A DNA stretch of 64,000 bases from Acidobacteriota bacterium (GTDB taxonomy: Bacteria; Acidobacteriota; Thermoanaerobaculia; Gp7-AA8). Of this stretch, positions 32,994 to 41,072 are shown one piece after another. Location: NCBI GenBank assembly GCA_021781455.1, contig JAJXWV010000056.1, forward strand, positions 1 to 64,000, in the 5' to 3' direction. The position numbers and the translations under genes were made by a program. The notes under the pieces are model-generated. The model had not been told where the DNA came from and did no database searches. It saw only the letters and a list, made by a program, of their open reading frames with translations. Numbering within the stretch: position 1 is the stretch's first letter; each line of letters opens with the position of its first letter.

Positions 32994-33109
32994 GGAGTGC
33001 CGGCAAGCTGCCGGCCGGTCGCCGGGCTTCCAGCCCGGCGACTTTTTCCTGGCCCTGGAAATGCCCGGGCAGGATGCCCGGGCACCGGCCGGCTGGAAGC
33101 CGGCACTCC
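32994..33109. repeat. Complex extragenic palindrome (nested cloverleaf)
   Basis: Outer arms GGAGTGCCGGC (32994) and GCCGGCACTCC (33099); second pair CCGGCCGGT (33011) and ACCGGCCGG (33084); an inner hairpin GTCGCCGGGC...GCCCGGCGAC (33018-33042); and two direct copies of the self-complementary TGCCCGGGCA (33062, 33075). The nesting would give a cruciform with several arms. It fills the gap between the ligase and TetR genes. Confidence 0.85.
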
Positions 33110-33137
33110 ATCGCAGCGCGTCCCGTGGTCGGGTTCA

Positions 33138-34601
33138 TTACCCTTCACTCCTCAGCATCGACTTGAGCTGCTCCTTCATGACTTTGCCGTAAGGCGTGCG
33201 CGGCAGAGCGTCGACAAAAACGAACCGCCGCGGGACTTTGTACCTGGCAATGTGCAGCGTCAAGTAGGACGCCAACTCTTCCGCGCTGACTTGCCCGACG
33301 ACGAACGCCACACCCACTTCGCCCCACTTCTCGTCGGCAACGGGAACGACTGCCGCGTCCGTGACCGACGGGTGCGCCACGAGCTCGGCCTCGATCTCGG
33401 CCGGATAGATATTGACGCCCCCGCTGATGAACAGGTCCTTGCGGCGGCCGGCGATGAAGAAGAACCCCTCCTCATCGCGGCGCGCGAGATCGCCCGTTCG
33501 CAGCCAGCCGTCCGAGTACGCCGCACGCGTCGCCTCTTCGTCGTTCCAGTAGCCCTTCGATACGTGCGGGCCGCGAATCCACATCTCGCCGACTTCTCCC
33601 GCCGCGGCGTCGTGACCCTCGCCATCGACGATCCTCACCTCCGTGAACAGCATCGGCCGTCCGATCGAACCGGGCTTCCGGTACGAATCCTCCACCGTCA
33701 TCGTGAAGCAGTTCACGCCGGCCTCGGTCATCCCGTAGCCCTGTTTGAACGGCACGCCACGCTTCTGGTAGGCGTCGATGATGAAGTGCGGCAGCGGCGC
33801 GCCGCCGGAGATGAACCAGCGCACGTGGTCGAGGCTCACGGTCCTGAACTCCGGCGCGTCCATCAGCATCTTCCAGATCGTCGGGACTCCGAACGCGATC
33901 GGGCAGCGATATTTCTCGAAAGCCTTCCACACCTCGGATGCGTCGAAGCCCTTGTGCAGGATCACCGTGCCGCCTGCGCAGAACAGCGGGATCAGGAACA
34001 CCGCCAGGCCGCCGGCGTGGTACATCGGCGTGTAGACCTGAGCGACGTCATCGGCACGCAGGTCCCAGTCGACCGCTGTGTTGTAGCCGTTCCAGTAGAG
34101 CTGGCGGCGCGGAATCATCACGCCTTTCGGCTTGCCCGTCGTCCCGGACGTGTAAAGCAGGCAGTAGATCGCTTCCGGATCGTGCCTCACGGCAGTCGGT
34201 CGCCGGCCTGCGGTCGGAACATCGGCGATGCCAGTGCTCGTGACTGGCAGCTGCCTGGCGATCTCCGCGAATTCATCGCCGAACAGCAGGTGCTTCATCC
34301 CGCAGTCGCGGACGATGACGTCCAGCTCGCGGGCCGTGGCTCGCGTGGAGAGCGGGACGACGATGGCGTCGATCTTTCCCGCTGCGAAGAAGAAGGCCAC
34401 CAGCTCGATGGAGTTGTGCGCCAGGATTCCGAACCGGTCACCGGCGGCGATGCCCATCGACTGCAGCGCTGCGGCGGCTGATTCGGCGCGCAGGTCGAGA
34501 TCGCGATAGGTCAGCTGCTCTCCGCTCTCGATCGACACGAGGGCCAGCTTCGCGGGTGTGACGCGGGCGCGCTCGGCGAGGAGGTCGCCGTCGAAGATCA
34601 T
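33138..34601 (-). CDS. AMP-forming acyl-CoA synthetase
   Basis: 487 residues. Class I adenylate-forming signature motifs are complete: YTSGTTGKPKGVM (P-loop), GYGMTEAG, DGWLRTGDLARRDEEGFF, GRRKDLFISGGVNIYPAEIE and the catalytic Lys in PRTPYGKVMK. Slightly short, like MenE or medium-chain ligases. The ATG overlaps the alpha/beta hydrolase stop (ATGA), placing it in the operon SDR-KAS III-hydrolase-ligase. Activates a carboxylic acid, chain length unknown. Confidence 0.92.
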   Translation of the reverse strand: MIFDGDLLAERARVTPAKLALVSIESGEQLTYRDLDLRAESAAAALQSMGIAAGDRFGILAHNSIELVAFFFAAGKIDAIVVPLSTRATARELDVIVRDCGMKHLLFGDEFAEIARQLPVTSTGIADVPTAGRRPTAVRHDPEAIYCLLYTSGTTGKPKGVMIPRRQLYWNGYNTAVDWDLRADDVAQVYTPMYHAGGLAVFLIPLFCAGGTVILHKGFDASEVWKAFEKYRCPIAFGVPTIWKMLMDAPEFRTVSLDHVRWFISGGAPLPHFIIDAYQKRGVPFKQGYGMTEAGVNCFTMTVEDSYRKPGSIGRPMLFTEVRIVDGEGHDAAAGEVGEMWIRGPHVSKGYWNDEEATRAAYSDGWLRTGDLARRDEEGFFFIAGRRKDLFISGGVNIYPAEIEAELVAHPSVTDAAVVPVADEKWGEVGVAFVVGQVSAEELASYLTLHIARYKVPRRFVFVDALPRTPYGKVMKEQLKSMLRSEG

Positions 34602-35494
34602 GCCGTGGCCTCGATGAGGATGCGCGTGAAGTCATTGGCGCACTGCCGATGAGGTGAGTGCGCGGCGCTCTCGATGACGTGCAGCTGCGACCCGGGGATG
34701 CGCCCCTGCAACGCCTTCGCGTAGTCGAGCGGGAGCAGGCCGTCATGCGCTCCCCAGATCAGCGTGACGGGCATGTGGAGGCTGGGCAGCCGGGCGTCGA
34801 CGAGCCACTCGACGATCCCCGCAGCCAGCACGCGCGCCTGTGGCAGCGTCGGCGCGAGTTTCAGCATGGCTTCGACGAGATACTCCCGGATCGGCACGTC
34901 CGGTCCCTGCACCATGCGCAGCAATCGCAGCGCTTCATGGCGATCCTTCGGAAACGCCGGCACATGGCTGAGATCCCAGGCCATGCCGCTGGCGTCTTCC
35001 AGCACCAGATGCGAGACCCGCTCCGGATGTTCTGCGGCGTAGAGGATGCTCACCCAGCCGCCCATCGAGTTGCCCGTGAGGATCACCGGCGTGTCGGGCG
35101 ACTCGTGATCGACGATCGCGGCAAGCCCGTCGATCAGCATGCGCATCGGCAGTGGCCCGGTCGCGGGGTCGCTCTGTCCGTGTCCCGGCAGATCGATCGC
35201 GACGAGACGAAACTTGCCGGCCAGCTGCGGCGCCACCGCCGACCACGATCCCGCCTGGTCGTTGACGCCGTGCACCAGCACCATGGTCCGCGGGCCCGCG
35301 CCTCCGCGGAAGTAGACGAGGCGCGAACCGTCGATGGCGATCTCGTGCTGCTGAAACCCGGCCCGCCGCAGCGCGCGTCGCGTGAGCTTCACGAACGCCT
35401 CCAGCGGGTGCCGCCGGGCCCAGATCGTGAGAGCGACGAAGATCGCCGCGACCACGACCACGATGACGATGGCGAAGGCGGACAGAGCGCTCAT
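34598..35494 (-). CDS. Membrane-anchored alpha/beta hydrolase
   Basis: 298 residues from ATG 35494. N-terminal membrane helix (residues 2-25), then an alpha/beta hydrolase fold: oxyanion segment LVHGVNDQAGSW, nucleophile elbow GNSMGGW (Ser143), acid residue in WGAHDGLLP and a C-terminal His in ESAAHSPH. The triad is complete, so esterase, thioesterase or lipase activity is expected. Seven bases separate it from the KAS III-like gene. The Ser nucleophile excludes an OleB-type (Asp nucleophile) lactone decarboxylase. Confidence 0.88.
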   Translation of the reverse strand: MSALSAFAIVIVVVVAAIFVALTIWARRHPLEAFVKLTRRALRRAGFQQHEIAIDGSRLVYFRGGAGPRTMVLVHGVNDQAGSWSAVAPQLAGKFRLVAIDLPGHGQSDPATGPLPMRMLIDGLAAIVDHESPDTPVILTGNSMGGWVSILYAAEHPERVSHLVLEDASGMAWDLSHVPAFPKDRHEALRLLRMVQGPDVPIREYLVEAMLKLAPTLPQARVLAAGIVEWLVDARLPSLHMPVTLIWGAHDGLLPLDYAKALQGRIPGSQLHVIESAAHSPHRQCANDFTRILIEATA

Positions 35495-35501
35495 CACCGC
35501 C

Positions 35502-36518
35502 TCACACGAACAGCCGCGCCCCGTCCTTCGGCACACGGAACGCCGCCCCGGCCTGGTTGTATCCCACGCCGGAACCGACGAGCACGACCAGGTCGCCCGG
35601 CCTGATCTTCTTCTGCGCGAAGGCGTCGTGCAGCGCCATCGGAATGCACGCCGACCCGGTGTAGCCCCATTTCTCCATGACCGTGTGCGTCTTCGAGATC
35701 GGCAGCTCGAGATCGTCCATCACCAGTTCGATCGTCGGTTTGCGCACCTGGGTGAAGATGACGAAGTCGATATCGCCGACCGCGAACCGGCCGTTCTTCG
35801 CCACGGCGCGCACCACCGCCGGCCAGCCTTCGTTGTTGATCTCCGGCGGATAGCGGTCGTACATCTTCACCCGGGCATGCCCCTTCTGCAGCGACTCGGC
35901 CGTGGTCGGCTCGACCGTGCCGCCGGCGAAGATCGCCCAGCGTTTCGCATACGAGCCATCGGCGCGGAACGCCGAGGAGATGAACCCCGCCTCGTCTCTG
36001 GCCTCCAGAACCGCGGCCCCGGCACCATCGCCGTAGAAGAAGATCATCGGATCGTTCGGATCGGTGAGCTTGTGCATCAGATAGACGCCGATCACCACGA
36101 CCGTCTTCAGGTTCGCATTGGTGGCCATCATCCCGGCCGCCGCGGTAAAGGCCGTCGGGAATGACGCGCAGGCACATCCGACATCGAAGGTCCCGGCGTT
36201 CTTCGCGCCGATCTTGTCCTGCACGATGACCGAGGTGGCCGGCGTGATGAAGTCCGGCGAATCGGTGCCGACAATGACGAGGTCGACCTCGTCGGGCCGC
36301 TTCCCCGCGCGCTCCAGAGCCTGCTGCGCCGCGCGCGCCGCGAGATCGGACGTCGCCCAATCCTCGGGCGCATTCCAGCGCGTGAGGATCCCGCTCGACG
36401 CCTCCATCTTGTCGACGAACTCGGGAATGGCCTTGTCGAACCGCGTCCGCAGCGCGTCGTTGCTCACTTCGATCTCGGGGAGATAGATACCGGTGGAAAC
36501 AATGTTTGCGTAGGTCAT
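35502..36518 (-). CDS. KAS III (FabH-like) thiolase-fold enzyme lacking the catalytic His and Asn
   Basis: 338 residues, FabH length. The acyl-accepting Cys is present (FDVGCACASF, Cys117) and the FabH glycine-rich C-terminal block LVGSGVGYNQAGAAF is kept. The HQAN motif is replaced by FTQVRK (Thr at the His position, about residue 256) and the Asn motif GNTSAAS by GYTGSAC (Tyr286). Without His and Asn, decarboxylative condensation is doubtful; acyl transfer or non-decarboxylating condensation is more likely. Mid-operon with SDR, hydrolase and ligase. Confidence 0.85.
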   Translation of the reverse strand: MTYANIVSTGIYLPEIEVSNDALRTRFDKAIPEFVDKMEASSGILTRWNAPEDWATSDLAARAAQQALERAGKRPDEVDLVIVGTDSPDFITPATSVIVQDKIGAKNAGTFDVGCACASFPTAFTAAAGMMATNANLKTVVVIGVYLMHKLTDPNDPMIFFYGDGAGAAVLEARDEAGFISSAFRADGSYAKRWAIFAGGTVEPTTAESLQKGHARVKMYDRYPPEINNEGWPAVVRAVAKNGRFAVGDIDFVIFTQVRKPTIELVMDDLELPISKTHTVMEKWGYTGSACIPMALHDAFAQKKIRPGDLVVLVGSGVGYNQAGAAFRVPKDGARLFV

Positions 36519-36526
36519 TGTCTTTC

Positions 36527-36606
36527 AGTGCTGAGTACTGAGTGCTGAGTACTGAGTGTGCGATCCGCTGCTCTTACTCAGTACTCAGCACTCAGTACTC
36601 AGCACT
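36527..36606. repeat. Perfect 31-bp inverted array of TGAGTAC/TGAGTGC units
   Basis: Left arm 36527-36557 consists of alternating 7-base units TGAGTAC and TGAGTGC; right arm 36576-36606 is its exact reverse complement; loop 18 bases. It nearly fills the 92-base gap between the SDR and KAS III-like genes. Same architecture as 15925 and 23939 but a different unit. Confidence 0.95.
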
Positions 36607-36610
36607 CTCT

Positions 36611-37342
36611 TTACGTTCCGAGCACGAGCGCGCCGTCGACCGACAGCACGGCGCCGCTGACAAACTTCGCGGCATCCGAGGCCAGCCACACGTAGGCGTT
36701 GGCGATGTCGTCGGGCTCGCCCATGGTTCCCAGTGGCGTGTGCTGGGCCATCGACTCCAGCACCTTGGCCGGCATGGCCTTGACCATGTCGGTGGCGATG
36801 AAGCCGGGAGCGACGGCGTTGACCCTGATGCCGTAGCGGCCCAGCTCGCGCGACCAGGTCTTTGTGAAGCTGATCACGCCCGCCTTCGTGGCCGCGTAGT
36901 TGGTCTGGCCGAAGTTGCCGTACAGACCGACGATCGACGAGGCGTTGAGAATCACGCCGCCGCGAGCCCGGATCATGTGCGGGACGACAGCGCGCGTGCA
37001 GACGAAAACGCCCTTGAGGTTCACTCCGATGACGGCATCGAAGGCGGCGTCTTCCATGATCGACACCACCTCGTTGTCCTTCCACTTGACGAGCTGCGAG
37101 TCACGGACGATGCCGGCGTTATTGACAAGAACGTCGACGCGGCCGTGCCTCCCGACGATGTCACCGACGGCCTTTTCAACCTGTTCTCTGCTCGTGACGT
37201 CGATCTTCGGATCGCTCGTGATGTCCCAGGCGTAAACGGTGGCGCCTTCAGATTTGAATCGATCGACGGTCGCTCGGCCGATGCCCGCCGCGCCACCCGT
37301 GACGATGACGATCTTGCCCTGGAGTCCTGTCTCGATGGCCAA
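36611..37342 (-). CDS. Short-chain dehydrogenase/reductase (FabG-like)
   Basis: 243 residues from TTG 37342, chosen because GGGAGGG lies 5-6 bases upstream; no ATG is available. Rossmann motif VTGGAAGIG, NNAG, catalytic Ser in NASSIVG and Y-x3-K in TNYAATKAG are all present, with the FabG C-terminal VSGAVLSVDGA. Reduces 3-oxoacyl or similar ketones with NAD(P)H. First gene of the acyl operon, after the terminator of the TonB receptor gene. Confidence 0.9.
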   Translation of the reverse strand: MAIETGLQGKIVIVTGGAAGIGRATVDRFKSEGATVYAWDITSDPKIDVTSREQVEKAVGDIVGRHGRVDVLVNNAGIVRDSQLVKWKDNEVVSIMEDAAFDAVIGVNLKGVFVCTRAVVPHMIRARGGVILNASSIVGLYGNFGQTNYAATKAGVISFTKTWSRELGRYGIRVNAVAPGFIATDMVKAMPAKVLESMAQHTPLGTMGEPDDIANAYVWLASDAAKFVSGAVLSVDGALVLGT

Positions 37343-37367
37343 AACCACCCTCCCCTGTCGCGGCTGC

Positions 37368-37401
37368 AAAGAAACGGGCGGCGGCAGGAAGGCCGCCGCC
37401 C
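37368..37401 (-). terminator. Intrinsic terminator of the TonB receptor gene
   Basis: 10-bp stem GGGCGGCGGC / GCCGCCGCCC with a 6-base loop; on the minus strand it is followed by GTTTCTTT. Confidence 0.85.
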
Positions 37402-37408
37402 TGATCTG

Positions 37409-40165
37409 TCAATAGACGAAGCGCAGCCCGAGCTGGATCTCGCGTGCGGGGAGAGTCGCCGAGTACTTCCCGTAATTCGCGTTCGGGAAGTAGGCCGCTT
37501 TCGGATTGGCAAGCGTTGGACCGGCGAGGTAGAGCGCGTTGCTGACCGAGTTCACGTCGTAGTTCTTCACGTTCGTGACGTTGAACGCTTCCGCGATCAC
37601 CTGCATCGCGCCGTAGCCGGACATCGGGATGTCTTTGGTCAGCCGGAGCGAGAGCTGGCGGTAAGGCGGGCCATCCATCGTGTTACGACCCACGCCCGGG
37701 GCGCGGTCGGCCATCTTGCCGTCGCCGTTGAAGTCGTACCCGAGCCTCTGGGTCCACGGCTGGCCGGATCCATACTCGTAGATCGGCGCGATCGTCATCG
37801 TCCACGGCATGTGGATGATGCTGCTGACGACGATGCGGTAGCGCTCGGATCCACGTGCACGGCCGTACTCGGCCCCGATGTTCGCCGGATCACTCGGGTA
37901 ACCGCTGATCAGGTCGGGGCTGAAGTCATCCGAGATGTTCTTCTTGCTGGCAAGCGTCAACGACGCGGTGAGGAGATCGTTCTGCCGCACGTTTCCGTTG
38001 AGACTGAAAACGACGGCCTTGTACATCGAGTGACCGTCGTTCGTGTACATGTTGATCTGATCCCACGTCTTGTTCGGACGGACGGGATTGGAGTTCCCGC
38101 CGAAGTTGACGTCGCGGACTGCGATCTCCTTGGTCCCCTTCGAGTAGATCGCCTCGGTGTCGAAGAAGATGCGGCTGGCCATGCGGATCGTGTAGCCGAG
38201 TGACGCCTGCTTCGATTCCGGCGATTTCAGCGTCGGCGACAGCAGCGTGATCGACGCTTTCGATGGGATTCCGGTCGTGGTGGGGTTATTCGGGTCGAGA
38301 GCGAAGGCCGGCAGCCCCAGCAGCGCGCCATTGACGCGAGTGTAGGTGACGCGGCCCGTGATGCCGTTCTGCTGCAGCTCGGTGAACATCGGAACGAGCA
38401 GGAAACGCCCCGTGAACTTGCCCACACCGCCGCGGAGAACGTTCGTGCCGTCGCCTTTCACGTCGTAGCTGAAGGAGAACCGCGGCTGATAGTTGTTGGT
38501 GTCCCTTTCGCGGCCGTTCGGAATGAGAGGGTGGTGGAAATTGGGATCGTTTCCGTTCGTGTCGAGGTCGTAGCGGATCCCGAGGTTGAGGAGGAGGTTG
38601 GCGTTCGGACGCCAGCCGTCTTCGATGAAGGCGCCGTAGAGATTGGTGCTCGCGGTGATGTCGGAGGAGCCGACGCCGTACGCATAGGCAAGCGGCAGCG
38701 AGCGGTTGTCCCTCAGATAAATCATCAGCCCCTGCTGGTAGGTGTCGATGCGGGAGCGGTCGCGAACGTGCTGCACCGAGAAGCCGGCCTTGAGGTCATG
38801 GGAGCCGGCCGCGGTGAACGAGTGGTGGAACGTATCGCGCACTTCCCACTCGGTGCCGCTGCCGAGAAGATCGCCGAGGATGTTCGATCCGGTCTGGAGC
38901 GTGTTGCCGCTGGAGAACCACTCCGCCATGGCGCGGTTGTTCATCGGCTCGAAGTAGCGCCGCGAGCCGTACTGCGCCCGCGCTTCGTTCGAGGTCGAAT
39001 TGCCGAAAACGGAGTTGTGATCTCCGGTGAAGTTCCAGTTCTTCCGCTCCAGCGTCTGTCCCTGCAGAACGTCCGCCACACCGCCGACGCGGAAGTTGTC
39101 CTCGGTGTATTTCTCGTACACACCGCGCACGCTGGCCGTCTGCGCATTGCTGAACTGGAAGTCGCTGCTGCCGAACAGAAGAGTCTGGTCGAACGGATGG
39201 CTGACGTCCGCGGCCAGGTTCGTGAACCCGCCGAGAGGACGGAAGAGGACTGTGTTCTTCTCTTTGATCTGCTCGAGAGAGGCGAAGTAGAAAACCTTGT
39301 CGCGCACGATGGGGCCGCCCAGAGTCGCGCCGAGCTGATGACGCGAATACGGGTTCTTCTGCTGCTCGAGCGCACCCTTGGCTCGCAGGGCGTTGTCGCG
39401 GAAGAATCCGAAGACGTTACCGTGAATGTCGTTCGTGCCGGACTTCGTCACGATCGACAGCCCGCCGCCGGCGGATCCGCCGACCTCGGTGTCGAAGCGG
39501 TTCGACACCACGCGGAACTCGCGAATGGCGTCCTGCGAAAATCGCGTGCGCGCCAGGCCGAGAGCCGGATCGGTGTAGTCGACACCGTCCACGAGAATGG
39601 TGGCCTGCGAAGCGTTGCCGCCGGCACCGATGACCGGGCCTCCGCCGATGAATCGGTAGGTGCCGCGCTCACGCTCCACGCCCGGTGCCAGGAAGGCCAG
39701 GCGCTGGTAGTCGCGGTCGGGGACCGGCAGCGACTCGATCTGCTCCGGCACGATGTTCGTCGAGGAGTCGGTCTTGTGCACGTCCACGACGGGAGCGGCG
39801 GCCGTGACGGTGATGATCTCGCTGGCGGCCTGCTGCATCGTCACGGCGATCTTGGCCGTCTGTCCGACGAGGAGCGTCACCTTCTGCTCCTTGATCGTTG
39901 CGAAGCCTTCCAGGGCGAACGACACCTGGTAACTGCCCGGTGAGAGCGCAAGGAAACGCGCGATGCCGGAGAGGTCCGTGACGTTCGTGATCTGGTATCC
40001 GGTGTCCGGACGGAGGACCGTCACGGTGACACCCGGCAGCGGGGCCTTGCTCTGGTCGAGAGCGACGGCTTCGATCGAGCCCTTGTCGACCTGGGCGGAA
40101 AGGGGAAGAGCCAACAACAGGAGCAGGGCGGCGAGGAGCAGGGGCACGGAGCGGCGGAAGTGCAT
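37409..40165 (-). CDS. TonB-dependent receptor with carboxypeptidase-regulatory domain
   Basis: 918 residues. Signal peptide (LLLAALLLLLALPLSAQ); CarboxypepD_reg beta-sandwich (residues ~28-105, GSIEAVALDQSKAPLPGVTV); plug domain with PVPDRDYQRLAFLAPGV and GGNASQATILVDGVDYTD; then a large beta-barrel ending in an aromatic residue (QLGLRFVY). GGAGGATAAC precedes the ATG. This receptor type is common in Acidobacteriota and Bacteroidota for large or oligomeric substrates; the substrate is not predictable. Preceded by a near-perfect sigma70 promoter and a palindromic operator. Confidence 0.93.
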   Translation of the reverse strand: MHFRRSVPLLLAALLLLLALPLSAQVDKGSIEAVALDQSKAPLPGVTVTVLRPDTGYQITNVTDLSGIARFLALSPGSYQVSFALEGFATIKEQKVTLLVGQTAKIAVTMQQAASEIITVTAAAPVVDVHKTDSSTNIVPEQIESLPVPDRDYQRLAFLAPGVERERGTYRFIGGGPVIGAGGNASQATILVDGVDYTDPALGLARTRFSQDAIREFRVVSNRFDTEVGGSAGGGLSIVTKSGTNDIHGNVFGFFRDNALRAKGALEQQKNPYSRHQLGATLGGPIVRDKVFYFASLEQIKEKNTVLFRPLGGFTNLAADVSHPFDQTLLFGSSDFQFSNAQTASVRGVYEKYTEDNFRVGGVADVLQGQTLERKNWNFTGDHNSVFGNSTSNEARAQYGSRRYFEPMNNRAMAEWFSSGNTLQTGSNILGDLLGSGTEWEVRDTFHHSFTAAGSHDLKAGFSVQHVRDRSRIDTYQQGLMIYLRDNRSLPLAYAYGVGSSDITASTNLYGAFIEDGWRPNANLLLNLGIRYDLDTNGNDPNFHHPLIPNGRERDTNNYQPRFSFSYDVKGDGTNVLRGGVGKFTGRFLLVPMFTELQQNGITGRVTYTRVNGALLGLPAFALDPNNPTTTGIPSKASITLLSPTLKSPESKQASLGYTIRMASRIFFDTEAIYSKGTKEIAVRDVNFGGNSNPVRPNKTWDQINMYTNDGHSMYKAVVFSLNGNVRQNDLLTASLTLASKKNISDDFSPDLISGYPSDPANIGAEYGRARGSERYRIVVSSIIHMPWTMTIAPIYEYGSGQPWTQRLGYDFNGDGKMADRAPGVGRNTMDGPPYRQLSLRLTKDIPMSGYGAMQVIAEAFNVTNVKNYDVNSVSNALYLAGPTLANPKAAYFPNANYGKYSATLPAREIQLGLRFVY

Positions 40166-40210
40166 CGTTATCCTCCTGGCGCGGGGTTGGATCGCTGGAC
40201 GATTTACCGG

Positions 40211-40222
40211 CCGACCGGTCGG
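40211..40222. promoter_or_regulatory. TetR-type operator CCGACCGGTCGG
   Basis: Perfect 12-bp palindrome 46 bases upstream of the TonB receptor ATG. It lies 16-27 bases downstream of the -10 element, where a repressor would block transcription. CCGACCGGTCGG-like sites are typical of TetR-family repressors; the TetR at 32318 is the nearest candidate. Confidence 0.65.
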
Positions 40223-40237
40223 TTTGTTGTTGCGCGC

Positions 40238-40266
40238 AATATAGGCATGCCCCGTCGCTCTGTCAA
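40238..40266 (-). promoter_or_regulatory. Sigma70-type promoter of the TonB receptor gene
   Basis: On the minus strand TTGACA (40266-40261), a 17-base spacer, then TATATT (40243-40238). This is the best promoter match seen in the window. Confidence 0.85.
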
Positions 40267-40414
40267 CTTCTCGACCCGCCCCGGAGCCCCCTTCTGCTCG
40301 GCCAGGTCACGTTCGACCGCATTCCCGCGCACTTCACCTCCTTCTTCCGCCGCGTATCATGGCTCTTTCGTTTGCGTGACGCGCGTTAAGTCGCATTCAG
40401 CCAGACAATCTATG

Positions 40415-41059
40415 ATGAAGGACATGTCACTCCTCGAACAGCAGTTCGGCACAACCGCTCCTCTGCCCCGCCTTACCGGCAAGGAGGTCCTCGCCGGTCC
40501 CGACCCTGCTGTCTGCAAAGTCAAGGGAGTGATGTTCGGCGGGCGGAAGCAGTTCCTCTCCGACACCCTCGGCGAGGAGCGATTCAACCAGCTGCTGGCC
40601 AGGCTCTCCCCGCGAACCGCGCAGTACACCCGGACGCCTCTGGCCTCGAGCTGGTGCGAGTTCGAGTCGATCGTCGAGCTCGACCGCGCCATTTACGACC
40701 TCATGCACCGCGACTATCCCAACATCCTGGCGCTGATCGGCGCGGCGTCGGCGGAGCTCGGCATCGGCAAGGTCTACAAGAGCCTCGACAACGCCGAGCT
40801 GACCACCTTCCTGGAAAAGAGCGCGCTCTTTCACAGCCAGTATCAGAAGTTCGGAAGAGTGCAATTCGAGAAGACAGCCGAGGGCGGCCGGATGATCTAC
40901 AGCGACTACCCGTGCTTCAGCCCCATCTACTGTGCGAGCGCGTTCGGCTTCTTCCTGGAAGCGATCCTGCGCCATGGCGGCACGAACCCGCGGGTCGTCG
41001 AGTCGACCTGTCAGACGCTGGGAGACGCGGCCTGCACGTACGAGATGACCTGGCGCTGA
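40415..41059 (+). CDS. Small soluble protein with V4R/DUF2378-like C-terminus
   Basis: 214 residues from ATG 40415; ATG 40412 and 40424 are equally possible and none has a strong Shine-Dalgarno. Alpha/beta protein with no signal or membrane helix. The C-terminal TCQTLGDAACTYEMTW block resembles the end of 4-vinyl-reductase (V4R) and DUF2378 small-molecule-binding domains. Ligand unknown. Convergent with the cNMP/DUF1003 gene. Confidence 0.65.
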   Translation: MKDMSLLEQQFGTTAPLPRLTGKEVLAGPDPAVCKVKGVMFGGRKQFLSDTLGEERFNQLLARLSPRTAQYTRTPLASSWCEFESIVELDRAIYDLMHRDYPNILALIGAASAELGIGKVYKSLDNAELTTFLEKSALFHSQYQKFGRVQFEKTAEGGRMIYSDYPCFSPIYCASAFGFFLEAILRHGGTNPRVVESTCQTLGDAACTYEMTWR

Positions 41060-41072
41060 CGAGGCCAGCGAG

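Noticed and set aside
32975-33148. N-terminal extension of the TetR gene
   Set aside because: The extra 58 codons translate the palindromic repeat; the HTH begins just after ATG 32974.
33138-37342. OleABCD olefin/beta-lactone cluster (thiolase, alpha/beta hydrolase, AMP ligase, SDR)
   Set aside because: The hydrolase has a Ser nucleophile (GNSMGG) rather than the OleB Asp, the SDR is a short FabG type, the ligase is short and ordinary, and the thiolase-fold enzyme lacks the OleA His and Asn.
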